Below are positions 50,803-59,400 of a DNA stretch of 64,000 bases, in pieces (the first letter of the stretch is position 1; each line of letters begins with the position of its first letter). Under the pieces are notes generated by a model. That model did no database searches. It was given only the letters and a program-made list of their open reading frames with translations, and was not told the DNA's origin. Made by a program: the position numbers and the translations under genes. The DNA lies in the NCBI GenBank assembly GCA_002394395.1, contig DGTR01000031.1:15847-79846 (forward strand). The letters are read 5' to 3'. The DNA comes from Bacteroidales bacterium UBA4331. GTDB lineage: Bacteria; Bacteroidota; Bacteroidia; Bacteroidales; Paludibacteraceae.

Positions 50803-52230
50803 TTAAAAGAAGAGTTTCAAAATATCATTACCATTGGCGAAGATCAGCAGGGCAAGTAAGAGCCAGAAACCGATCTCGTTTGCCCGCTCGAGGAACTTAT
50901 CGCTGGGTTTATGCCGCGTGATAATCTCTACGAGCAGGAAGAGGATGTATCCGCCGTCGAGCGCAGGGATCGGCAGGAAGTTCATGAAGGCGAGGATGAT
51001 GCTCAGGAAGGCCGTCATGTGCCAGAACAAGTACCAGCTCCATACGGACGGGAACATCGAACCGATGGCTCCGAAGCCGCCGAGCGACTGCGCACCCTCT
51101 TTGGTGAAGACGAGGCGGAACTGCTTGACGTAACTCTCCAATATCTCCCATCCGTAACGGATACCTGCAGGGATGGATTGCAGGAACGTATAGGATGTAT
51201 GCTCCATCTGCAGGTCGATGCGCGCCTGAATACCTAACATGCATTGATCACCCAAGAAGACGCGGGCGGTCTGCAACTCTCCATTGCGGTAGTAACCGAC
51301 AGAGATGGAGTCGCAAGGATGCCGACGCAGCTCCTGCGACATCTCGTAATACGACGGTGTTGGTTGGTCTGCAACAGAAACGACGCTATCGCCTTTCTGG
51401 AGACCCGCATAGTACGCCGGAAAATCCGGAAGCACCGTGTCAATCACGCACGGGATCCACTCGGCAAGGAGCACAAAAGGCTGTTTCTGGTAGTTCTTAT
51501 CCGCACGTTTCTTCTCACGCTCCACGCGGTCGTACTCGTTCTGGTACGCCAAGAGACGGTTTCCCAAGTCTTCGCTCATCGTCAGAGCCACTGTGTCTTC
51601 GCCACGAAGAACGACTACATCGCGTTTGCCTTCGATGATAAGCGCCTGGACGATGTCGCCGCGCAACTCCGGTTCTACACCGTTGATGGTCAAGATCTTA
51701 TCTTTCTGCTGAAATCCTTCGTCCAGCATGATCTGCGAGAAGTACAATCCCTCCGTAGCGTTTCTGAGCGGCAGCGTGTCCGAGCCCCAATGCCAGAGAA
51801 GCATCGCGAAGATCACGAGCGCCCCTACGAAATTAACCAAAATACCTCCGAGGATGATGAGCAGTCGTTGCCAAGCCGGTTTGGAGCGGAACTCCCACTC
51901 CTGCGGTTCAGCCGCCAGGTCATCCGTCGAGTGCGTCTCATCGACCATGCCAGCTATCGCACAATAACCGCCGAAAGGCAGCCATCCGATGCCCCACTCC
52001 GTGGTCTCGGGATGCGCCTCCCACTCCTTGTCTTCGTTCGGCGCAAAGAACTTGAAATGCCATTTGCCATCAAATTTCTTTGCCCTGAAGAGGCTGATCC
52101 AAGGATTGAAGAACAGATAGAATTTCTCCACGCGGACGTGGAAGATCTTTGCGAACGTAAAATGCCCCAATTCGTGTATTAACACGAGAAACGAAAGGGC
52201 GAGTATCAATTGAATTGCTTGTATCATCAA
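50803..52230 (-). CDS. rseP: Site-2 protease RseP
   Basis: A 475-residue intramembrane metalloprotease. It starts MMIQAIQLILALSFLVLIHELGHFTFAKIF with the HELGH zinc motif in the first helix. A central PDZ-like region contains GFQQKDKILTINGVEPELRGDIVQALIIEG. The second zinc ligand motif lies in FMNFLPIPALDGGYILFLLVEIITRHKP (PxLDGG). The family releases anti-sigma factors from the membrane during envelope stress. It follows dxr in the same orientation across a TATTTGGTCATTT micro-repeat, a pairing common in Bacteroidota and other phyla. Confidence 0.95.
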   Translation of the reverse strand: MMIQAIQLILALSFLVLIHELGHFTFAKIFHVRVEKFYLFFNPWISLFRAKKFDGKWHFKFFAPNEDKEWEAHPETTEWGIGWLPFGGYCAIAGMVDETHSTDDLAAEPQEWEFRSKPAWQRLLIILGGILVNFVGALVIFAMLLWHWGSDTLPLRNATEGLYFSQIMLDEGFQQKDKILTINGVEPELRGDIVQALIIEGKRDVVVLRGEDTVALTMSEDLGNRLLAYQNEYDRVEREKKRADKNYQKQPFVLLAEWIPCVIDTVLPDFPAYYAGLQKGDSVVSVADQPTPSYYEMSQELRRHPCDSISVGYYRNGELQTARVFLGDQCMLGIQARIDLQMEHTSYTFLQSIPAGIRYGWEILESYVKQFRLVFTKEGAQSLGGFGAIGSMFPSVWSWYLFWHMTAFLSIILAFMNFLPIPALDGGYILFLLVEIITRHKPSDKFLERANEIGFWLLLALLIFANGNDILKLFF

Positions 52231-52246
52231 ATTATTTACTATTTGG

Positions 52247-53440
52247 TCATTTACTATTTACCATTTCTTCTGCGATTTTCCGAACTTCGAGATCGGTTGC
52301 CACATAATCTTCATATGTCGGTTTGGCGATGAAGGCAGCCTTTGCCATGGTCTCGCTGATAATGTCGCTCATCTGCAGGAAGCCGCAGCGGTTCTCACGG
52401 AAAGCGAGGTTTGCCACCTCATTCGCGGCATTCAGGACACAGGGGATGTTTCCTCCTCGTCGCATCGCTTCGTATGCCAGAGCGAGATTCGGGAAGCGTT
52501 CCACGTCCGGTTTCTCGAAGGTCAGGTTCTTCAACGCAAAGAGGTCCGCACGGGGAAAATCGCTTGCCAGTCTCTCCGGGAAAGAGAGGGCGTATTGGAT
52601 CGGCAGCCGCATGTCCGGTGCACCGAGTTGTGCCTTGATGGCACCGTCGGTAAACTGAACTGCGGAGTGTACAATCGACTGCGGATGAACGAGCACTTCG
52701 ATCTTCTCCACCGGCACGCCGAAGAGCCATTTGGCTTCGATGACTTCAAATCCTTTGTTCATCATCGAGGCGGAGTCGATCGTGATCTTCGCGCCCATCT
52801 CCCAATTCGGGTGTTTGAGTGCATCAGCTGCGGTAACAGTCTCCATCTGCTCGCGGGTAAACGTGCGGAAAGGTCCGCCGGAAGCGGTCAGGAGGATCTT
52901 CTCTATCTCCGATCGGTCTTCGCCTACGAGAGACTGGAAGATCGCGGAATGTTCGCTATCGACAGGGAGTATAGGTGCATGGTGTTGAAGTGCCAACTCG
53001 CAGATGATCTCTCCGGCTACAACCAGCGTCTCTTTGTTCGCGAGCGCAATGGTCTTACCGGCTTTGATCGCTTCTATCGTGGGTCGCAGGCCGGCATAAC
53101 CGACCATCGCAGCGACCACGATATCTACCGAACCCATCGTCACCACTTCAGCAATCGCGTCCGCGCCGGTCCATACCTTGCCTTCAAAGTGGATAGCCGA
53201 GAGCCGAGAGTTGAGAGCTTCGTACAGGCTCTCGTCGGCGATGCAGACCACCTCCGGATGAAACTCTTTCGCCTGAGCGACCAACAGGTCAATACTCCTG
53301 TTTGCGCATAGTGCATAGACTCCGTAACGCTCCGGATAAGCGCGCACGACATCCAGCGTCTGGGTACCTATCGAACCCGTCGAACCAAGGATACAAAGCT
53401 GCTTTCGACTTTCGACTTTCGACTTTCGACTTTCTACCAT
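52247..53440 (-). CDS. dxr: 1-deoxy-D-xylulose 5-phosphate reductoisomerase
   Basis: The second enzyme of the MEP isoprenoid pathway (397 residues). The NADPH-binding QLCILGSTGSIGTQTLDVVRAYPERY motif follows the start. TLALANKETLVVAGEII, LPVDSEHSAIFQSL, LTASGGPF and HPNWEMGAKITIDSASMMNKGFEVIEAKWLF are all diagnostic. The start codon, five 7-nt units and the residues VESRKSKVESRK precede the natural N-terminus, so the repeat supplies the start. Further inside, a GAGCCGAGAGTTGAGAG stretch (53200-53222) encodes ALNSRLSA. Its start overlaps the upstream M23 gene by seven bases. Confidence 0.95.
   Translation of the reverse strand: MVESRKSKVESRKQLCILGSTGSIGTQTLDVVRAYPERYGVYALCANRSIDLLVAQAKEFHPEVVCIADESLYEALNSRLSAIHFEGKVWTGADAIAEVVTMGSVDIVVAAMVGYAGLRPTIEAIKAGKTIALANKETLVVAGEIICELALQHHAPILPVDSEHSAIFQSLVGEDRSEIEKILLTASGGPFRTFTREQMETVTAADALKHPNWEMGAKITIDSASMMNKGFEVIEAKWLFGVPVEKIEVLVHPQSIVHSAVQFTDGAIKAQLGAPDMRLPIQYALSFPERLASDFPRADLFALKNLTFEKPDVERFPNLALAYEAMRRGGNIPCVLNAANEVANLAFRENRCGFLQMSDIISETMAKAAFIAKPTYEDYVATDLEVRKIAEEMVNSK
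53403..53437 (-). repeat. 7-nt micro-repeat (5 units) at the dxr start
   Basis: Read on the coding strand: GTAGAAA then four GTCGAAA, directly after the ATG (53438-53440). It encodes VESRKSKVESRK. This is the longest array of this unit in the window, and the only one at a start codon. Confidence 0.9.
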
Positions 53441-54243
53441 ACAATCACCTCCTCGGGGTTAACGAATTGTCCGCCGTCCCATAACTCGATGGAGACGTTC
53501 TTCTCGCCGTCCATGATTCCCAATGACTCGCCGCGTTCAACCATGGTGCCTTGATTCTTGAGCATACGGCTCACATGGCGGTAGATGGTAGTGAACGAGC
53601 CGTTCTGGAGAGCAATCATATAGGTGTTATCCGCCAGCCGTTCCACAGACACCAACGTGCCCCGGGTGGTCGCCATGACGTTCTCTCCTTTGGTCGTGCG
53701 GACGGAGATGCTGTACTCATGCAGGTCCGGCCGCGCAGATTGCTCTATCACGCCGCGCACGGGGCGATAGAGCTGTCGTACGGTACGCGTCACGGTGTTG
53801 TCGAAAAGCATCAGCCGGTCTTTCTCTTTCTGCTCGTATTGCGCCTTGAAAGCCTCTGTCGCTTCGCTGCTCTGCGCCACCAACTGCGCCCGCTCCACGC
53901 GTTGCAATGAGTCAAGGCTCTGCACGCTGTCGGTCTCAATATCTCCGGCTGTCAGCTGTTTGATGACATCGAGATAGCGGCGCTGAGTCGTCAGGTCCGC
54001 CTGCAGGCTATCGACCCGTGCGGACTCCTGAACCAGCTGCTGACGCAGGCTCTCGCTATAGCCCGGCAGGATGTTACGAATCGGCGTATAGACGATGAGG
54101 ATCGAGAGGAGCACAATGAGCGCCACGATCATGATCGTAATCATGCTGATCGCGCCCAAGAGACTCACGCGGATGTGAAACACCTCGCGCAATGTCCGGT
54201 CGTCCAGCATCGCCAAGCGATATTTATTTCTCTTACTTGCCAA
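53434..54243 (-). CDS. M23/LytM-like envelope protein, apparently without catalytic residues
   Basis: A 269-residue protein. Residues 1-25 are cytoplasmic and basic; one membrane helix (VSLLGAISMITIMIVALIVLLSILIVYTPI) is followed by a coiled coil (ESLRQQLVQESARVDSLQADLTTQRRYLDVIKQL). A C-terminal LytM/M23-like barrel comes last (GVIEQSARPDLHEYSISVRTTKGENVMATTRGTLVSVERLADNTYMIALQNGSFTTIYRHVSRML). Active M23 enzymes have HxxxD and HxH zinc ligands. Here the first is HEYSI, and NVSIEL replaces HLHFEL, so zinc binding seems lost. Such inactive LytM proteins often activate amidases, as EnvC does. The stop overlaps dxr. Confidence 0.8.
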   Translation of the reverse strand: MASKRNKYRLAMLDDRTLREVFHIRVSLLGAISMITIMIVALIVLLSILIVYTPIRNILPGYSESLRQQLVQESARVDSLQADLTTQRRYLDVIKQLTAGDIETDSVQSLDSLQRVERAQLVAQSSEATEAFKAQYEQKEKDRLMLFDNTVTRTVRQLYRPVRGVIEQSARPDLHEYSISVRTTKGENVMATTRGTLVSVERLADNTYMIALQNGSFTTIYRHVSRMLKNQGTMVERGESLGIMDGEKNVSIELWDGGQFVNPEEVIVW

Positions 54244-54267
54244 TTGTCAATTATCAATTATCAATTA

Positions 54268-55956
54268 TCAATTCAGAATCGTGCAGCCTGCGCAGGGCTT
54301 CAACTGCTTGAAGAAGTCATTGCCCTTGTCATCCACGAGGATGAATGCCGGGAAGTTCTCCACTTCGATTTTCCAGATCGCTTCCATACCGAGTTCCGGG
54401 TACTCGACGCACTCGATGGACTTGATATTGTTCTGCGCCAGGATAGCTGCGGGACCACCTATTGAACCGAGATAGAAACCGCCGTGTTTCTGGCAAGCGT
54501 TGGTAACGTCGATGGAGCGGTTACCCTTTGCGAGCATGATCAGCGAACCGCCGTGATCCTGGAATTCATCTACGTACGGATCCATACGACCTGCCGTCGT
54601 CGGACCCATCGAACCGCAAGCCATGCCTGCTGGAGTCTTCGCCGGACCTGCATAGTATATCGGATGGTTCTTGAGGTACTCCGGCATCGGTTCGCCTGCA
54701 TCCAGACGCGCTTTGATTTTCGCGTGAGCGATATCGCGGCCGACGATGATAGTGCCGTTGAGGGAAAGACGCGTACCGATCGGGTATTTCGTCAGGATGG
54801 CGCAAACGTCCTTCATCGGCTGGTTGAGGTCGATACGTACGGCATCGCCTTCGCCCGCCTGACGCAGCTCCTCGGGGATGAGAGAAGCGGGGTTGTTATC
54901 CAGTTTCTCAATCCATATACCGTCTTTGTTGATCTTACATTTGATATTACGGTCCGCCGAGCAGCTTACACCCAGACCGATCGGGCAGCTGGCACCGTGA
55001 CGCGGCAGACGAACAACACGTACGTCGTGAGCCATATATTTACCGCCGAACTGTGCACCGAGACCGATCTTGTATGCCTCCTGCAGGAGCTGTTTCTCCA
55101 ACTCCACATCGCGGAAAGCACGACCTGTCTCGTCGCCGGTCGTCGGCAGCGAGTCATAATAGTGGGTCGAAGCGAGCTTCACGGTCAGCAGGTTCTTCTC
55201 TGCACTCGTTCCACCGATGACGATGGCGATGTGGTAAGGCGGACAAGCAGCCGTGCCGAGGCTCTTCATCTTCTCCACGAGGAAAGGAATGAGCGTGCCG
55301 GGGTTCTGGATACGGGCTTTGGTCTCCTGATAGAGATAGGTCTTGTTCGCAGAACCGCCACCTTTGGTCACGCAAAGGAAACGGTACTCCATGCCTTCGG
55401 TTGCCTCCAGATCAATCTGCGCCGGCAGGTTGCATTTGGTGTTCACCTCGTCGTACATATTGAGCGGCGCGTTCTGGCTGTAACGCAGGTTACACTCGGT
55501 ATAGGTGTTATACACGCCACGGCTCAACGCCTCTTCATCGGAAATGTGTCTTTCGACTTTCGACTTTTGACTTTCGACCCAAACATTTTGTCCTTTCTCG
55601 CCATGGATGATAGCCGTTCCGGTATCCTGGCACAGCGGCAGCTGGCCTTTGCAAGCCACTTCGGCGTTGCGCAGGAAAGTCAACGCTACATATTTGTCGT
55701 TCGCCGAAGCCTCCGGATCACGCAGGATTTTTGCCACCTGCTCGTTGTGCGAGCGGCGAAGCATAAAACTCACGTCATGAAAAGCCTGCTGCGCCATGAG
55801 GGTCAACGCCTCCGGCTCAACCATCAAAATCTGTTCTTTCTTGTCCGAACCTTGAAAGCTGACTTCAGTAAGCCGTACATGGTCTTTGGTCAGCAAATAA
55901 TACTCAGTCTCGTCTTTTCCGAGCTGAAACATCGGTGCATATTTAAACTCTGCCAT
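54268..55956 (-). CDS. Class I (iron-sulfur) fumarate hydratase
   Basis: A 562-residue 4Fe-4S fumarase, of the FumA/FumB or TtdA-TtdB fusion type. Motifs include KDHVRLTEVSFQG, LPLCQDTGTAIIHGEKGQNVW and NTYTECNLRYSQNAPLNMYDEVNTKCNLPAQIDLEATEG. GGGSANKTYLYQ, GLGAQFGGKYMAHDVRVVRLPRHGASCPIGLGVSCSADRNIKCKIN and CGSMGPTTAGRMDPYVDEFQDHGGSLIMLAKGN follow. It interconverts fumarate and malate in central metabolism. A four-unit 7-nt repeat at 55551-55578 inserts VESQKSKVER after the KGQNVW stretch. It has its own promoter (55994-56025) with a short leader and is the first gene of the long minus-strand run, followed by the M23 protein. Confidence 0.95.
   Translation of the reverse strand: MAEFKYAPMFQLGKDETEYYLLTKDHVRLTEVSFQGSDKKEQILMVEPEALTLMAQQAFHDVSFMLRRSHNEQVAKILRDPEASANDKYVALTFLRNAEVACKGQLPLCQDTGTAIIHGEKGQNVWVESQKSKVERHISDEEALSRGVYNTYTECNLRYSQNAPLNMYDEVNTKCNLPAQIDLEATEGMEYRFLCVTKGGGSANKTYLYQETKARIQNPGTLIPFLVEKMKSLGTAACPPYHIAIVIGGTSAEKNLLTVKLASTHYYDSLPTTGDETGRAFRDVELEKQLLQEAYKIGLGAQFGGKYMAHDVRVVRLPRHGASCPIGLGVSCSADRNIKCKINKDGIWIEKLDNNPASLIPEELRQAGEGDAVRIDLNQPMKDVCAILTKYPIGTRLSLNGTIIVGRDIAHAKIKARLDAGEPMPEYLKNHPIYYAGPAKTPAGMACGSMGPTTAGRMDPYVDEFQDHGGSLIMLAKGNRSIDVTNACQKHGGFYLGSIGGPAAILAQNNIKSIECVEYPELGMEAIWKIEVENFPAFILVDDKGNDFFKQLKPCAGCTILN
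55551..55578 (-). repeat. 7-nt micro-repeat (4 units) in the fumarase gene
   Basis: Coding strand GTCGAAA, GTCAAAA, GTCGAAA, GTCGAAA, encoding VESQKSKVER, placed after the conserved KGQNVW segment. Confidence 0.9.
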
Positions 55957-55993
55957 ATATAGATATTTTTAATTATCAATTAAAAAACGGCCA

Positions 55994-56025
55994 CAAAGGT
56001 ACAACTTTTTTTTGACATATGCAAA
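55994..56025 (-). promoter_or_regulatory. Bacteroidota-type promoter of the fumarase gene
   Basis: Minus strand TACCTTTG at 55994-56001 and TTTG at 56022-56025, spacing 20 nt. Confidence 0.8.
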
Positions 56026-56074
56026 TATGCGCGCATTTTTCACTATTTTTTCCTTACACTTCTCTCTTGGGCAT

Positions 56075-56099
56075 AAAAAAAGGACTCCCGTCAGAGTCC
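56075..56099 (-). terminator. Intrinsic terminator upstream of the fumarase promoter
   Basis: Minus strand GGACTC, a 6-nt loop, GAGTCC, then a run of seven T. It lies 50 nt upstream of the fumarase promoter and downstream of a stronger terminator at 56421-56450, so it may end a short unrecognised transcript that covers the 11-nt array. Confidence 0.65.
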
Positions 56100-56100
56100 A

Positions 56101-56144
56101 ATCGAATGCTCATCGTATGCTGAACGTATGCTCATCGTATGCTC
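56101..56144. repeat. 11-nt tandem array, four units
   Basis: Four units of 11 nt: ATCGAATGCTC, ATCGTATGCTG, AACGTATGCTC, ATCGTATGCTC. They are immediately adjacent to the terminator at 56075-56099. The rest of the 527-nt gap between the fumarase and LRR genes is AT-rich, with a GATACAAGCTATATAAAAAA direct repeat at about 56370-56410 and no gene. Confidence 0.85.
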
Positions 56145-56420
56145 CGTACGACGTTAACCCCATATCCTCCCCCTCACTACTCTCCTCCGCTGCCCTTTTC
56201 TCTGGTCACACAATCACGCTGCAAAGGCACAAAAAAAATCTCAAAGTAGCCCCAATTGGTCCCATTTCCGCGCAAGGTCTGCTGATTTATGCTCATTTGA
56301 ACCGACCTTCCACCGAAGTCTAATCGATGTTGAAGCTTGTATCTTTTTTGCTTGAATTTTTGAGAAAAAGATACAAGCTATATAAAAAAGATACAAGCTA
56401 TATTAAAAAGATAGACAAAG

Positions 56421-56450
56421 AAAAACCGCTTGGCGTGGGACGCCAAGCGG
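56421..56450 (-). terminator. Intrinsic terminator of the LRR-protein operon
   Basis: Minus strand CCGCTTGGCG, loop TCCCA, CGCCAAGCGG, then TTTTT: a perfect 10-bp stem. It is 34 nt after the stop of the BspA-like gene at 56484. Confidence 0.85.
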
Positions 56451-56483
56451 AATAGAAACGGGATACAATCAGAGGGAGCCCTA

Positions 56484-59400
56484 TTAGCGGACTTTTCGTC
56501 CGTCTACGGTATATACCTTGTCTCCTCGGAGAATATAGACTTTTTGATCTATCATAACCTTCTGTACGGGTTCTGAAGTATAGATATTCTCTAACCCTTC
56601 TGCCGATTTGAACAATGCAGTATATTCAGCATCGCCAATGACGGTAATTGTTCGAGGATTATCTGTAACTCCATCTGACCATTGGTCAAATACATACCCT
56701 TCATTCGGGATAGCAGTTAAGTCAATTGTAGCACCATATTGGTATTCTCCACCACCAAGTACTTGTCCATTAACAGCACTTACAGAGATGGTATACACAT
56801 TGACCACACTGCTAAATGTTGCTTTATAAGTAGCATCACCCGTAACAGCCACTACAGCCGGTGTCCAACCTGCGAAAGTGTAGGTGTACTCTTCTGTCGC
56901 TTCTTTTGTCGGTTCAGCATGAGTAGGAACAACTCCGTATTCTACGGTTGTCTGGTCAATCAACGAGCCATCCTCATTCTGCCATGTGATAGTGTAACTA
57001 TTCTTGGTGGCAGTATAAGTTGCAGTGTATGTAGTATCACTCGTTGCTGCTACAATAGCCGGCGTCCAACCTACAAAAGTGTAGGTATATTCGGCAGTGT
57101 TTGGACGAACCGGCGTTTCGCCGGTATAGGAAGGAGTAGTTCCTTTGACAACCTCGGGGAGTACCAGCAATTCTTCGCCATTCCAGTTAACAAACTTGAT
57201 AATAAACGTCTCTTCTTTTGTTGTAAAGCCAATTGATTGCGTGTACAAAACAGAGCCATTTTCTGCCTTTACGGTAATACTATACGTGTAATTCGTTCCA
57301 GGATCTAAATCGTTCACTTCACACCGCCATCCGTTGGCCGTATATACAGCAGTAGAGGAATAGCGAATATTAGCATATCGAGAGGGAGCGTTAGAGGGAT
57401 TATTTAGCAGTTTACCATTCGAATCGAACTGTAACTGTCGTACTGTATTATTCCCTTGCTTGATTTCGATATTATACAAAGTAGCATTTTCTATGGCTTG
57501 CCATTCCAAGATTACACCAGAATCATCCGTTGGGGTAGCAGAGAAAACGGCTGTCTCTACTTCGTCGGCGAGCATTACACCTATTACATTAAATTCTTTC
57601 CATTGTCTAGCAACTTGGTATAAACTGACACTTTCTATCGGAACATACAATGGAATATTTGAACAATCTACACCGGCAAAGGCCATTTCAGAAAGATAAT
57701 AATAAGGACAAGCAGGCGGAGTAGTCGCCAGACATGTTACAGAAGTCAAACCGCTGCAATTACAGAAAGCCCTTCTCCCAATGCGGGTGACACTATTAGG
57801 AATCGTCACAGAGGTCAAACTGCTGCAATCACTGAAAGCATCATCTCCAATGCTGGTGACACTATTAGGAATCGTTACCAAGGTCAAACCACTGCAATAA
57901 ACGAAAGTACTTCCTCCAATGCTTGTGACGCTATTGGGAATGGTCACAGAGGTCAAACCGGTGCAACCGCCGAAAGCCCACCCTCCAATGCTGGTAACGC
58001 TATTAGGAATCGTTACCGAGGTCAAACCACTGCAATAAACGAAAGTACTTCCTCCAATGCTTGTGACGCTATTGGGAATGGTCACAGAGGTCAAACCGGT
58101 GCAACCGCCGAAAGCATACTCTCCAATACTTGTGACGCTATTGGGAATGGTCACAGATGTTAAACCGGTGCAATTAATGAATGCCCAACCTCCAATGCTT
58201 GTGACACTATTGGGAATCGTCACAGAGGTCAAACCACTGCAATCACGGAAAGCATCATTTCCAATGCTGGTGACACTATTGGGTATTTCAATAGAGGTCA
58301 AACCGCTGCAATAAGCGAAAGCCTTCTCTCCAATGCTTGTGACGCTATTGGAAATCGTCACAGAGGTCAAGCCGTTGCAACCATAGAAAGCATTATTTCC
58401 AATGTTGGTAACGCTATTGGGAATCGTCACAGATGTTAAGCCGTTGCAACCATAGAAAGCATTATTTCCAATGTTGGTGACGCTATTGCCAATCGTCACA
58501 GAGGTCAAACCGCTGCAACCCTGAAAAGCAGAACTTCCAATGTTATTAACGCTATTGGGAATCGTCACAGATGTTAAACCGCTGCAACCCTGAAAAGCAT
58601 TATCTCCAATGCTGGTGACATTATTAGGGAAAATAATACTTTCTTGCAAAACTCCATTTAACAATAACTTATAATTGCCGGAGACTGACGTCTGCGACCA
58701 TGGTTTATTAAGCCAATCCTCTAAAGTACCTGTAAAATTAATTATATTTATATTGGTACTTTGGAAAGCCCTATAGCCAATGCTTGTAACGCTATTTGGA
58801 ATCGTCACAGATGTTAAACCGCTGCAAAGATAGAAAGCATAATCGCCAATGGTCGTGATGCCATCCCCTATAATATACTGTGAAACTTGTCCGCCAAATA
58901 TTTCGTCTATATTATTCTCATATGATGTATACTTTTTACTAATTATAGACTCCGATTCTATCGTCACAGAAGTCAAGTTATTGCAATTTTTGAAAGCATT
59001 TTCTCCAATGCTGGTAACGCTATTGGGAATTGTAATTGAAGTCAGGTTGGTCATTCCAGCGCAAATGGATGCCGGAATAACTTCCACATCATTCCCAAAA
59101 GTAAATGATGTTACTTGATTTCCGAAATTACAAGAAGGTCCATTCTTATGGTTCCATACCACTGAAGTTAGAGCGCTACAACCACTAAAGGCATTGCCGC
59201 CTATGTTGGTGATGTTATCATCAATTGTCACAGATGTTAAACCTGATTTATAGAAAGCATACTCTCCTATGCTGGTGATGTTATTGTCAAGTGAAATAGA
59301 TGTCAAACCACTGCAATATGCGAAGGCCCAACTTCCAATGCTTGTTACCTCATCGGGAATAATTGTGTTTTTACAGCCTCTTATTAATACATTAGTAGAT

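Noticed and set aside
54484..55962. 492-codon open frame antisense to fumarase
   Set aside because: Fumarase on the other strand is unmistakable; the antisense frame has no start signal or recognisable motif.
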